From an uncultured Oscillospiraceae bacterium (GTDB lineage Bacteria; Bacillota; Clostridia; Oscillospirales; Oscillospiraceae), in NCBI GenBank assembly GCA_910587285.1, contig CAJULM010000037.1, positions 1 to 26,165 on the forward strand: DNA of 26,165 nucleotides, written 5' to 3'. Shown here one piece after another: positions 16,128-22,030 of this stretch. A program made the position numbers and the translations under genes. Below the pieces are notes generated by a model. It was not told the origin of the DNA. It was given only the letters and a program-made list of their open reading frames with translations, and did no database searches. The first letter of the stretch is position 1; each line of letters opens with the position of its first letter.

Positions 16128-16190
16128 TTGTTTCATTTGCAACTGTTTCATATAATACCTTTATTATACTCAAAATTCGACAGCTGTCAA
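16128..16190 (-). promoter_or_regulatory. Consensus promoter with palindrome and direct repeats for the MATE-marR operon
   Basis: On the minus strand: a perfect -35 TTGACA (16185-16190), a 16-nt spacer and a perfect -10 TATAAT (16163-16168). A 10-bp palindrome GACAGCTGTC (16179-16188) overlaps the -35. Two direct copies of ATGAAACA (16129-16136 and 16144-16151, 15 bp apart) lie just downstream of the expected start. Either element could be the MarR operator. Confidence 0.8.
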
Positions 16191-16234
16191 GGCGGAGGGC
16201 GGGATTGGGCGGCGGAGGTCCGGCTGAGACAGGG

Positions 16235-16272
16235 AAAAAGCTCCTGACCGCTGGGCAGGTCAGGAGCTTTTT
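16235..16272 (-). terminator. Terminator of the arsR-sdpI-like unit
   Basis: Perfect 15-bp stem (AAAAAGCTCCTGACC and complement) with an 8-nt loop, 8 bp past the SdpI-like stop codon. The T-run on the minus strand makes a standard intrinsic terminator. Confidence 0.92.
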
Positions 16273-16279
16273 CCGCGAA

Positions 16280-16945
16280 TTAGCCAGGGGTGGTTTTGGC
16301 TGCGTGCCAAGAGTAGAGCGTCCCGGCGCACCCGGCGGCAAGCAGGGCCAGCGCCGCCCAGAGCCAGCACCACGCTCCGGCCGCCAGCAGGCCGGCCAGG
16401 AGGGTGGCCGCCCCGGCCGCCGCCATGGCCCAGCCGCCAAAGCGCTGGCACTTGCGCCAGACCGCCTCGTTTTTTACGCTCCACGGGGTGCGCAGCCCCG
16501 CGGGGCCGGGCTTTTTCAGCTTGGGAATCCAGTTGCCCAGGGCGATCAGGCCCAGACCGGATACGGCGCAGAGGCTTCGGTTCAGGTCCAGCGGGAGGGC
16601 GGCCAGGTTTTCCGCCTGCCGGAAGTCCGCGTATAAGAAATACAAAATGATGAGGTCGAACACAGCGAACTGGACGATGCCGGCAAGCACCAGCAGGAGC
16701 TCCGCAATCTTCCCGGAGGCGGAATTTCTCATCAGGCGGGAGACGCCCAGCCACAGCGCCCCATAGGGCAGCATGAGAAGGGGGAAAATCAGCGTTTCAT
16801 ACCTGCTTCCCCAGCGGTTTACCGCTCCCGCGGCGTTATAATGGGCCGGGATGCGGTCCGGAAGGAAGGGCAGGGCCGCCAGCACCAGCACCAGTTCCAG
16901 TGCCAGAAGCAGAACTGCGGCGGTGTATAGTCTCCTCAGCTTCAT
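16280..16945 (-). CDS. DUF1648/SdpI-like integral membrane protein
   Basis: 221 aa with a hydrophobic first segment (~7-27) followed by the DUF1648 signature LPDRIPAHYNAAGAVNRWGSRYETLIFPLLMLP (about 27-59), then several further membrane segments. DUF1648 is found in SdpI, the B. subtilis immunity protein against the SdpC toxin, where SdpI also recruits the SdpR repressor to the membrane. Here an ArsR-family gene lies directly upstream, reproducing the sdpR-sdpI arrangement. The start at 16945 has GAGGAGG 8 nt upstream. The region overlaps the annotated end of the ArsR gene by 110 bp. No sdpABC-like toxin genes are present in the window, so immunity or signalling is inferred only. Confidence 0.85.
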   Translation of the reverse strand: MKLRRLYTAAVLLLALELVLVLAALPFLPDRIPAHYNAAGAVNRWGSRYETLIFPLLMLPYGALWLGVSRLMRNSASGKIAELLLVLAGIVQFAVFDLIILYFLYADFRQAENLAALPLDLNRSLCAVSGLGLIALGNWIPKLKKPGPAGLRTPWSVKNEAVWRKCQRFGGWAMAAAGAATLLAGLLAAGAWCWLWAALALLAAGCAGTLYSWHAAKTTPG

Positions 16946-17213
16946 GGTTCGCGCCTCCTCTTAGCTCGTTCAGCCACAAAATCGCCTCGTCCAGCACCGT
17001 CAAATCCAGCTCGTAGTAGATAAAATTTTTGTGCCGGGTCTCATAGATCAGCTCCGCCTCCCTCAGCTTTTTCAGGTGGTAGGACAGAGCCTGGGGCGTC
17101 ATGCCCACCGCCTGGGCCAGTGCCCCGGAGGCGATGCGCCCCTCCTTCAGCTTGGAGAGAATCCTGCGGCGGTTTTCGTCGGCCAGAGCGGCCAGGATGT
17201 CTGAAACGGGCAT
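16836..17213 (-). CDS. ArsR family transcriptional regulator (SdpR-like)
   Basis: 125 aa. Residues 1-88 form a standard ArsR winged helix: ILAALADENRRRILSKLKEG, the recognition helix region MTPQALSYHLKKLREAELI and the wing YETRHKNFIYYEL. The match to SdpR-type autorepressors is supported by the downstream SdpI-like gene. GGGAGG is 8 nt before the ATG at 17213; a GTG at 17222 abuts that motif and is unlikely. After WLNELRGG the frame continues through the sdpI-like ribosome binding site and 110 bp into that gene, adding a low-complexity Gly/Ala/Pro tail (GTGTGAGAGGPALPSG). That tail is unlike the family and may reflect a lost stop codon. No metal-binding cysteine pattern is visible. Confidence 0.9.
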   Translation of the reverse strand: MPVSDILAALADENRRRILSKLKEGRIASGALAQAVGMTPQALSYHLKKLREAELIYETRHKNFIYYELDLTVLDEAILWLNELRGGANHEAEETIHRRSSASGTGTGAGAGGPALPSGPHPGPL

Positions 17214-17229
17214 GGCGTGCACCTCCCAG

Positions 17230-17309
17230 CTATTTCAAGCTTTCTTTAAATAGATACTATCATAGCGGGCGGAGGATGTCAAGGGCTGTTTCAAAATAAT
17301 TTGAAATAG
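17230..17309 (-). promoter_or_regulatory. Promoter of the arsR-sdpI-like unit flanked by two similar operators
   Basis: On the minus strand: -35 TTGACA (17277-17282), a 17-nt spacer and -10 TAGTAT (17254-17259). Upstream of the -35 is a 24-bp element (17286-17309) containing perfect arms TTTCAAA/TTTGAAA (17289-17306) around ATAA. Near the start site is a second 24-bp element (17230-17253) with the same outer arms CTATTT/AAATAG. Both resemble operators for the ArsR-family repressor. Confidence 0.7.
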
Positions 17310-17376
17310 CGGCAGGCAGAATTTGGTGATATTGCCCCTTGCAATTTTTCCGTTAATAGGGTAAGCTGTTTCCATA

Positions 17377-17495
17377 GGCAGAGTAGGGGCGCGTGTGTTG
17401 GGAGGCTATGGTCTCCGCAGTGCCGGCGGGACGGGGAGTTGTCCGCCGGACGAAAAGCCGCAGGGCTTGCAGTGCGCGCCTCGCATCCCGCTGCC
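17377..17495 (+). ncRNA. THF (tetrahydrofolate) riboswitch upstream of folT
   Basis: The closing helix P1 is GGCAG (17377-17381) with CTGCC (17491-17495). The 5' side carries the conserved GAGTAG. P2 is GGCGCG (17388-17393) with CGCGCC (17475-17480). The 3' side carries the conserved GCATCC-G segment (17483-17490), and a CGAAA motif lies in the interior after a stable GCCGGCGG/CCGCCGG hairpin. This matches the conserved layout of THF-I riboswitches as I remember them, and the downstream gene is a folate transporter, their standard target. Downstream, CTTCCTTTG (17520-17528) can pair with CAAAGGAGG (17561-17569), which would hide the folT ribosome binding site. Confidence 0.85.
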
Positions 17496-17576
17496 GCATG
17501 GCGGAGCTTGGATTGCGGGCTTCCTTTGTGCGGCATACCCATTTTGGGCTGCCGAGAAAACAAAGGAGGTCTTTTT

Positions 17577-18242
17577 ATGTCTCAAACGCTGTACAAAACG
17601 CCCTTTTCCCCCGCATATTGGAGGGACGCCCTGGCGGACTTCAAAAAGCCGCGCACGCTGGTGTTCTCCGCCCTGATGGTGGCCGCCTGCGTGGCGCTGA
17701 GCTACCTGAAGTCCATCCCCATTGTGGACAACGTCCGGGTGACGTGGGGCTTTCTGGCCAGGGCGCTGTGCGCCCTGGTGGGCGGGCCGGTGAACGCCCT
17801 GGCCTTCGGCTTTGTGGAGGACACGGTGAGCTACTTCATGAACCCGGACGGGGGCTACAACCCCTTCTACATCTTCACCACCATGCTGGGGGTGTTCACC
17901 TACGCGCTGTTCCTCTACCGGGCGGAGGTGACGGTGACGCGGGTGTTTTTGGCCAAGCTGCTCACCAATATCCAGAACGTATTTTTGCAGTCCCTGGGCA
18001 CCTATCTGTGGTATTCCAGCAAGGGCTATTGGATTATCGCGGGGGAGCGGGCGGTGAAAAACGCCATCATGCTGCCCGTTCAGACCGTCATGCTGGTGGC
18101 GCTGTTCGCGGCCCTGCTGCCCATTCTGCACCGCATGGGCTTCCTGCCCGCCCAGGCGGCGCGGCTGAAGCTGTGGAGGAAGCCGGAGTGGATGGGGCGG
18201 AAAAAAGAGCGCGAGGAGCAGGCGGTCCCCTGGGAGGAGTGA
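17577..18242 (+). CDS. folT: Folate ECF transporter S component
   Basis: 221-aa membrane protein of the folate-specific ECF S-component family. These proteins bind folate and associate with a shared energising module (EcfA/A'/T), not encoded here. Visible features are several membrane segments, with family-like stretches TLVFSALMVAACVALSYLKSIPI, VRVTWGFLARALCALVGGPVNALAFGFVEDTVSYF, and NPFYIFTTMLGVFTYALFLYR. The C-terminus is charged (RKKEREEQAVPWEE). The ATG at 17577 is preceded by AAAGGAGG; the open frame upstream crosses the riboswitch and is not coding. Regulation by the THF riboswitch explains both the family call and the expected repression by folate. The next gene begins 64 bp downstream inside a terminator-like hairpin. 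Confidence 0.93.
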   Translation: MSQTLYKTPFSPAYWRDALADFKKPRTLVFSALMVAACVALSYLKSIPIVDNVRVTWGFLARALCALVGGPVNALAFGFVEDTVSYFMNPDGGYNPFYIFTTMLGVFTYALFLYRAEVTVTRVFLAKLLTNIQNVFLQSLGTYLWYSSKGYWIIAGERAVKNAIMLPVQTVMLVALFAALLPILHRMGFLPAQAARLKLWRKPEWMGRKKEREEQAVPWEE

Positions 18243-18268
18243 CCGCCCCGCAGACCGCATAACGAAGG

Positions 18269-18318
18269 CCATGTCCGCATACCTTCCCATGAGGAGGGAT
18301 GCGGACATGGCTTTTTTT
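18269..18318 (+). terminator. Terminator-like hairpin that contains the ribosome binding site and start codon of the next gene
   Basis: Perfect 12-bp arms CCATGTCCGCAT (18269-18280) and ATGCGGACATGG (18299-18310), followed by CTTTTTTT (18311-18318). The 18-nt loop holds GAGGAGGG, the ribosome binding site of the symporter gene. The 3' arm contains its ATG (18307), and the T-run encodes Phe-Phe. It looks like the folT terminator, but also like a translation-blocking structure. Confidence 0.75.
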
Positions 18319-19719
18319 GAGGCGCTGGGCAACTGGCTGTGGGGCGGACCGCTGCTGGCGGTCTTTTTGGCGGTGGGGCTGTGGTACTCCTTCGCCACCG
18401 GCTTTTTTCCCATCTTCGGCGTGGGGGTGTGGTGGAGGACCACGGTGGGCTCCCTGCTTGGGCGGAAAAAGGGGGGGAAGGGCGGCCGGGGCGTGACCCA
18501 GCTCCAGGCCCTGTCCACCGCCCTGGCGGCCACGGTGGGCACCGGGTCCATCGCCGGGGTGGCCACGGCCATCGTGTACGGCGGGCCGGGGGCGGTGTTC
18601 TGGATGTGGATGTCCGCCCTGCTGGGCATGGCGGTGAGCTGCGGGGAGAAGACCCTGGCGGTGCGCCACCGGGAGCGGGGGCCGGACGGGAGCTACCGGG
18701 GTGGGCCCATGGAGTACATGAAAAACGGGCTGCGCCTGCCGTGGCTGGCCAAGCTGTTCGCGCTGCTCTGCATTGCGGAGACGCTGGCGGGGGGCAATCT
18801 GGCCCAGGCCAATTCCATCGCCTCGTCGCTGTCCGCGGCGGCGGGGGCGAACCGGCTGGCGGTGGGGGTGGTGCTGGCCGCTGCCGTGGCCCTGGTGCTG
18901 GCGGGGGGAATCAAGCGGATTGGGAAGCTGTGCGAGCTGCTGGTGCCCGCCATGGCGCTGCTGTTCGTGGGCTGCGGGCTGGCGGTGGTGGCGGCCAACT
19001 GGCGTTCGGTGCCCGGCGCCTTTGCGCAGATCATCGCCTATGCCTTCGCGCCCCGGGCCGTTGCCGGGGGCTACGCCATGGGGGCGGCGCTGCGGTACGG
19101 GGTGGCCCGGGGGGTGTTCACCAACGAGGCGGGGCTGGGTATGTCCGCCATCGCCCACGCCTGCGCCGACGTGGAGCAGCCGGCGGAGCAGGGGATGTGG
19201 GGGATTTTCGAGGTGTTTTTCGCCACCATGGTCATCTGCACCGTCACGGCTCTGGTGATTCTGACCTCCGGGGTGTACGACCCGGTTCAGGCGCTGGCCC
19301 TGGCGGAAGCGGGGGCGCTGCCTGACGGAATGCTGGGCGCACCGCTGACGGCGGCGGGCTTCGCCACCCTGTTTGGGGAGGCGGGGGAGTGGATTGTGTC
19401 CGTCAGCCTGATTCTGTTCGCCTTTACCTCCCTCATCGGGTCTGGGTACTACGGGCGGCGGGGATTGGAGACCCTCACCGGCTCCTCCTGGGCCATGGGG
19501 CTGTTCTGCCTGGCCTTCCCAGCCTGCGTAATCCTTGGGGCGGTGGGAGACGTGACGGCGGTGTGGCAGCTGGTGGACGTGTTCAACGGCCTGCTGGCGG
19601 CGGTGAACCTGCCCGCGCTGCTGCTGCTCTCGCCGGAGGCGGTGCACCTGCTGCGCTCGTGGCTGCGGACCCGCCGGGGCGGCGAGGCGGCCCTTGACAA
19701 CCGGGGCGGGATGGCGTAA
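18307..19719 (+). CDS. AGCS family alanine/glycine:cation symporter
   Basis: 470 aa, polytopic member of the alanine or glycine:cation symporter (AGCS) family, which imports small amino acids with Na+ or H+. Family-typical stretches: LQALSTALAATVGTGSIAGVATAIVYGGPGAVFWMWMSALLGM (about 66-108), GPMEYMKNGL, RYGVARGVFTNEAGLGMSAIAHA and the late FAFTSLIGSGYYG. The first reads GTGSIAGV where most homologues have GTGNIAGV, so one conserved Asn is Ser. The ATG at 18307 follows GAGGAGGG by about 8 nt; ATGs at 18271 and 18289 lack a good ribosome binding site. The start lies inside a terminator-like hairpin. The functional link to folT, if any, is unclear. Confidence 0.94.
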   Translation: MAFFEALGNWLWGGPLLAVFLAVGLWYSFATGFFPIFGVGVWWRTTVGSLLGRKKGGKGGRGVTQLQALSTALAATVGTGSIAGVATAIVYGGPGAVFWMWMSALLGMAVSCGEKTLAVRHRERGPDGSYRGGPMEYMKNGLRLPWLAKLFALLCIAETLAGGNLAQANSIASSLSAAAGANRLAVGVVLAAAVALVLAGGIKRIGKLCELLVPAMALLFVGCGLAVVAANWRSVPGAFAQIIAYAFAPRAVAGGYAMGAALRYGVARGVFTNEAGLGMSAIAHACADVEQPAEQGMWGIFEVFFATMVICTVTALVILTSGVYDPVQALALAEAGALPDGMLGAPLTAAGFATLFGEAGEWIVSVSLILFAFTSLIGSGYYGRRGLETLTGSSWAMGLFCLAFPACVILGAVGDVTAVWQLVDVFNGLLAAVNLPALLLLSPEAVHLLRSWLRTRRGGEAALDNRGGMA

Positions 19720-19722
19720 GAT
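19694..19722 (+). promoter_or_regulatory. Promoter for the 76-aa protein inside the 3' end of the symporter gene
   Basis: Perfect -35 TTGACA (19694-19699), a 17-nt spacer and -10 TAAGAT (19717-19722). It spans the last codons and stop of the symporter gene and would start transcription about 45 nt before the small ORF. Confidence 0.6.
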
Positions 19723-19775
19723 AGTGCCGGTAACGGGAGGCGTTCCCGACAAAAACTGAGAAAGGGAGAATGGAC

Positions 19776-20006
19776 ATGGATTTGAATTTCGATATCAAGG
19801 GCAAGGTAGAGGAGATTGTGGCCAAGCTGAAAAAGGACCCCGATCTGATGGAGAAGTTCCAGAACGACCCCATCAAGGCGCTGGAGAGCGTCCTGGGTGT
19901 GGACCTGCCGGATGAGCAGCTCAAGCCGCTGGTGGCGGGCGTGAAGGCCAAGCTCACCGCCTCCGATTTGGGCGACAAGCTGGACGGCCTGAAGAAGCTG
20001 TTCTAA
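19776..20006 (+). CDS. Small conserved-looking protein of unknown function
   Basis: 76 aa, charged and mostly helical by appearance: DIKGKVEEIVAKLKKDPDLM, then FQNDPIKALESVLGVDLPDE, then a Lys/Leu-rich end (LGDKLDGLKKLF). The segment with N-D-P...A-L...G-V-D-L-P is reminiscent of leader regions of Nif11/nitrile-hydratase-like RiPP precursors, but no core peptide follows and no modifying enzyme is nearby, so I do not assign that role. GGGAG (19764-19768) is 7 nt before the ATG at 19776 and only 1 nt before an ATG at 19770, favouring the later start. It has its own likely promoter and a strong terminator, so it is a self-contained gene. Function unknown. Confidence 0.75.
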   Translation: MDLNFDIKGKVEEIVAKLKKDPDLMEKFQNDPIKALESVLGVDLPDEQLKPLVAGVKAKLTASDLGDKLDGLKKLF

Positions 20007-20033
20007 GGCCGCATTCCCGCAACATGGAAAGAG

Positions 20034-20070
20034 ACGCCCGCCCCCTTTTGGCAAGGGGGCGGGCGTTTTT
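20034..20070 (+). terminator. Intrinsic terminator of the 76-aa protein gene
   Basis: Perfect 14-bp stem (ACGCCCGCCCCCTT and complement) with loop TTGGC, followed by TTTTT. It is 28 bp past the stop codon. Confidence 0.93.
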
Positions 20071-20089
20071 GCGCGGCGGCGGGTTTCGG

Positions 20090-20275
20090 CCCGAGAGCAA
20101 GCCCCCCGGCTTCGCCGGGGAGCTTACAAGACTCAGGTGCGTCAGCGGGCCGGAGAACAAACGCCTCCCCCGGCTTCGCCGGGGGAGCTTGCAAAGTTCA
20201 GGTGCGTCAGCGGGCCCGAGAGCAAAGCCCCCCGGCTTCGCCGGGGGGCTTACAAAACTCAAGTGCGGTAGCGGG
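20090..20275. repeat. Three tandem ~60-bp repeats, each with a hairpin and a copy of the hydrogenase gene tail
   Basis: Units at 20090-20149, 20150-20214 and 20215-20275 (60, 65 and 61 bp). Each has the order: CCCGAGAGCAA-like start, a GC-rich hairpin with CGGCTTCGCCGG core, then TTRCAARRYTCARGTGCG and RGCGGG. Hairpins lie at 20099-20125 (one mismatch), 20165-20187 (10 bp perfect) and 20225-20251 (12 bp perfect). Unit 3 overlaps the last codons and the stop codon of the hydrogenase gene (reverse strand). The stem-preserving differences between copies suggest that hairpin formation is maintained. Unit 3 is the likely terminator of the hydrogenase operon. Confidence 0.85.
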
Positions 20276-22013
20276 TCTGAGGCACGTAGGTGCAGTGGAG
20301 CAGCTCGTGGGCCTTGTGGCCGCCGGGCTCGCCCAGATAGGTCTCGTAGACCTCCTTGACCACGGGGCTCTCATGGCTGCGGCGCTGGGGCATCCCCTCG
20401 TCCTGCTTGTACAGCGCCTGGGCCCGCAGGGTGCGCAGGTCGGTGAAGGAGCGCACGGAGGAGGCGTGGAGGGGCTGGCCGCCGCCGTTGACGCAGCCGC
20501 CGGGACAGGCCATGAACTCGATGAAGTCGTAGTCCAGCTCGCCGGACTTCAGCCCGTCCAGCACGATCTTGGCGTTGGACAGGCCGGAGGCCACGCACAC
20601 CTTCACGGTGCGGCCGGGCAGCTCATAGCTGGCCTCCTTGATGTCCTTGATGCCCCGGACCTCATGGAACTCCAGGGGGGCGGAGTCGTCGCCCATGAGC
20701 TTGGCCGCCACGGTGCGCAGGGCGGCCTCCATCACGCCGCCGGTGGCGCCGAAGATGACGGACGCGCCGGTGGACAGGCCCAGCATGGGGTCGAATTCGC
20801 CGTCGGGCAGGTGGTCGAACATCATGCCCGCCTGGGTGATCATCCGGGCCAGCTCCCGGGTGGTGAGGGAGGCGTCCACCGGCATACAGCCGTTGGCCAT
20901 GCGCTGCTCCTCCCGCTTCACCTCGTACTTCTTGGCGGTGCAGGGCATGATAGAGACGACGTAGATGTCCTTGGGGTCGATGCCCGCCTTCTCCGCGTAG
21001 TAGCTCTTGACCAGCGCGCCGAACATCTGCTGGGGGGACTTGCAGGAGGACAGGGAGGGGATGAACTCGGGGTAGTGCTGCTCGCAGAAGCGAATCCAGC
21101 CGGGGGAGCAGGAGGTAATCATGGGTAGCTTGCCGCCGTTCTGGAGGCGCTGGAGGAACTCGGTGCCCTCCTCCATGATGGTGAAGTCGGCGGCGGTGTC
21201 CACGTCGAATACCTTGTCGAAGCCCAGCCGACGCAGGGCGGACACCATTTTGCCCTCCACATTGGAGCCGATGGGCATATCGAAGCACTCGCCCAGGGTG
21301 ACCCGGACGGAGGGGGCGGGGCCGACGACCACGTGCTTGGCGGGGTCGTGGAGGGCGGCCAGCACCTCGGGGATGGAGTCCTGCTCGCTGAGGGCGCCGG
21401 TGGGGCAGGCCACCAGGCACTGCCCGCAGGACACGCAGTCCACTTCGGCCAGGTCCCGGTCAAAGGCGCAGCCGATGTGGGTCATGAAGCCCCGGTCGTT
21501 GGGGCCGATGACGCCCACGGATTGCTCCTTGCGGCAGGCGGCGGTGCACCGACGGCACAGGATGCACTTGGAGTTGTCCCGCACCAGGTGGAGGGCGGAG
21601 GCCTCAATCTGGGGCACCATCAGGTCGTTGGCGTAGCGCACCGCGTCGATCTGCAAATCGGCGGCCAGGTCCCGCAGCTCGCAGTGGGCGTTGCGGGCGC
21701 AGGTGAGGCAGTCCATCCGGTGGTTGGACAGAATCAGCTCCAGGGAGAGCTGGCGGGAGTGGCGCACCTTGGGGGTGTTGGTATACACCTCCATGCCCTC
21801 GCTGACGGGGTAGACGCAGGACGCCATGAGGGAGCGGGCGCCCTTGACCTCCACCACGCAGATGCGGCAGGAGCCGATCTCGTTTACATCCTTCAGGTAG
21901 CACAGGGAGGGGATTTTGAAGCCCGCGGCCCGGGCGGCCTCCAGCACCGTGGTCCCCTCGGGAACGGTGACGGGGATGTCGTTGATTTTCAGATTTACCA
22001 TGTTGGGTTCCAT
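20259..22013 (-). CDS. hndD: NADH-dependent [FeFe] hydrogenase catalytic subunit (group A6, HndD-like)
   Basis: 584 aa. Domains in order: a plant-type [2Fe-2S] domain (1-80, C38, C49, C52, C66); the His-Cys [4Fe-4S] ligand set H98-x3-C-x2-C-x5-C; two [4Fe-4S] clusters (CILCRRCTAAC, CVSCGQCLVACP); and the H-cluster domain with L1 TSCSPGW (300-306), L2 MPCTAKKYE (from 356) and L3 FMACPGGCVNGG (500-511). All H-cluster cysteines are present. It oxidises or evolves H2. With the NuoF/NuoE-like partners it would form an NAD(P)-linked, possibly electron-bifurcating complex. It is last in the operon, 17 bp after the NuoF-like gene. The C-terminus and stop codon lie in a tandem repeat unit. Confidence 0.97.
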   Translation of the reverse strand: MEPNMVNLKINDIPVTVPEGTTVLEAARAAGFKIPSLCYLKDVNEIGSCRICVVEVKGARSLMASCVYPVSEGMEVYTNTPKVRHSRQLSLELILSNHRMDCLTCARNAHCELRDLAADLQIDAVRYANDLMVPQIEASALHLVRDNSKCILCRRCTAACRKEQSVGVIGPNDRGFMTHIGCAFDRDLAEVDCVSCGQCLVACPTGALSEQDSIPEVLAALHDPAKHVVVGPAPSVRVTLGECFDMPIGSNVEGKMVSALRRLGFDKVFDVDTAADFTIMEEGTEFLQRLQNGGKLPMITSCSPGWIRFCEQHYPEFIPSLSSCKSPQQMFGALVKSYYAEKAGIDPKDIYVVSIMPCTAKKYEVKREEQRMANGCMPVDASLTTRELARMITQAGMMFDHLPDGEFDPMLGLSTGASVIFGATGGVMEAALRTVAAKLMGDDSAPLEFHEVRGIKDIKEASYELPGRTVKVCVASGLSNAKIVLDGLKSGELDYDFIEFMACPGGCVNGGGQPLHASSVRSFTDLRTLRAQALYKQDEGMPQRRSHESPVVKEVYETYLGEPGGHKAHELLHCTYVPQTRYRT

Positions 22014-22030
22014 CGTGTTCTCTCCCTCCC

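Noticed and set aside
16129..16151. The TGTTTCAT repeats upstream of the MATE gene as parS sites
   Set aside because: They are direct, not inverted, repeats and lack the parS centre; they are more likely a regulator binding site.
19776..20006. The 76-aa protein as a RiPP precursor
   Set aside because: No core peptide follows the leader-like motif and no maturase, protease or dedicated exporter is adjacent.
20090..20275. The tandem repeats as a CRISPR array
   Set aside because: Units are contiguous variants without unique spacers, each containing a long hairpin and a gene-tail copy; no cas genes are near.
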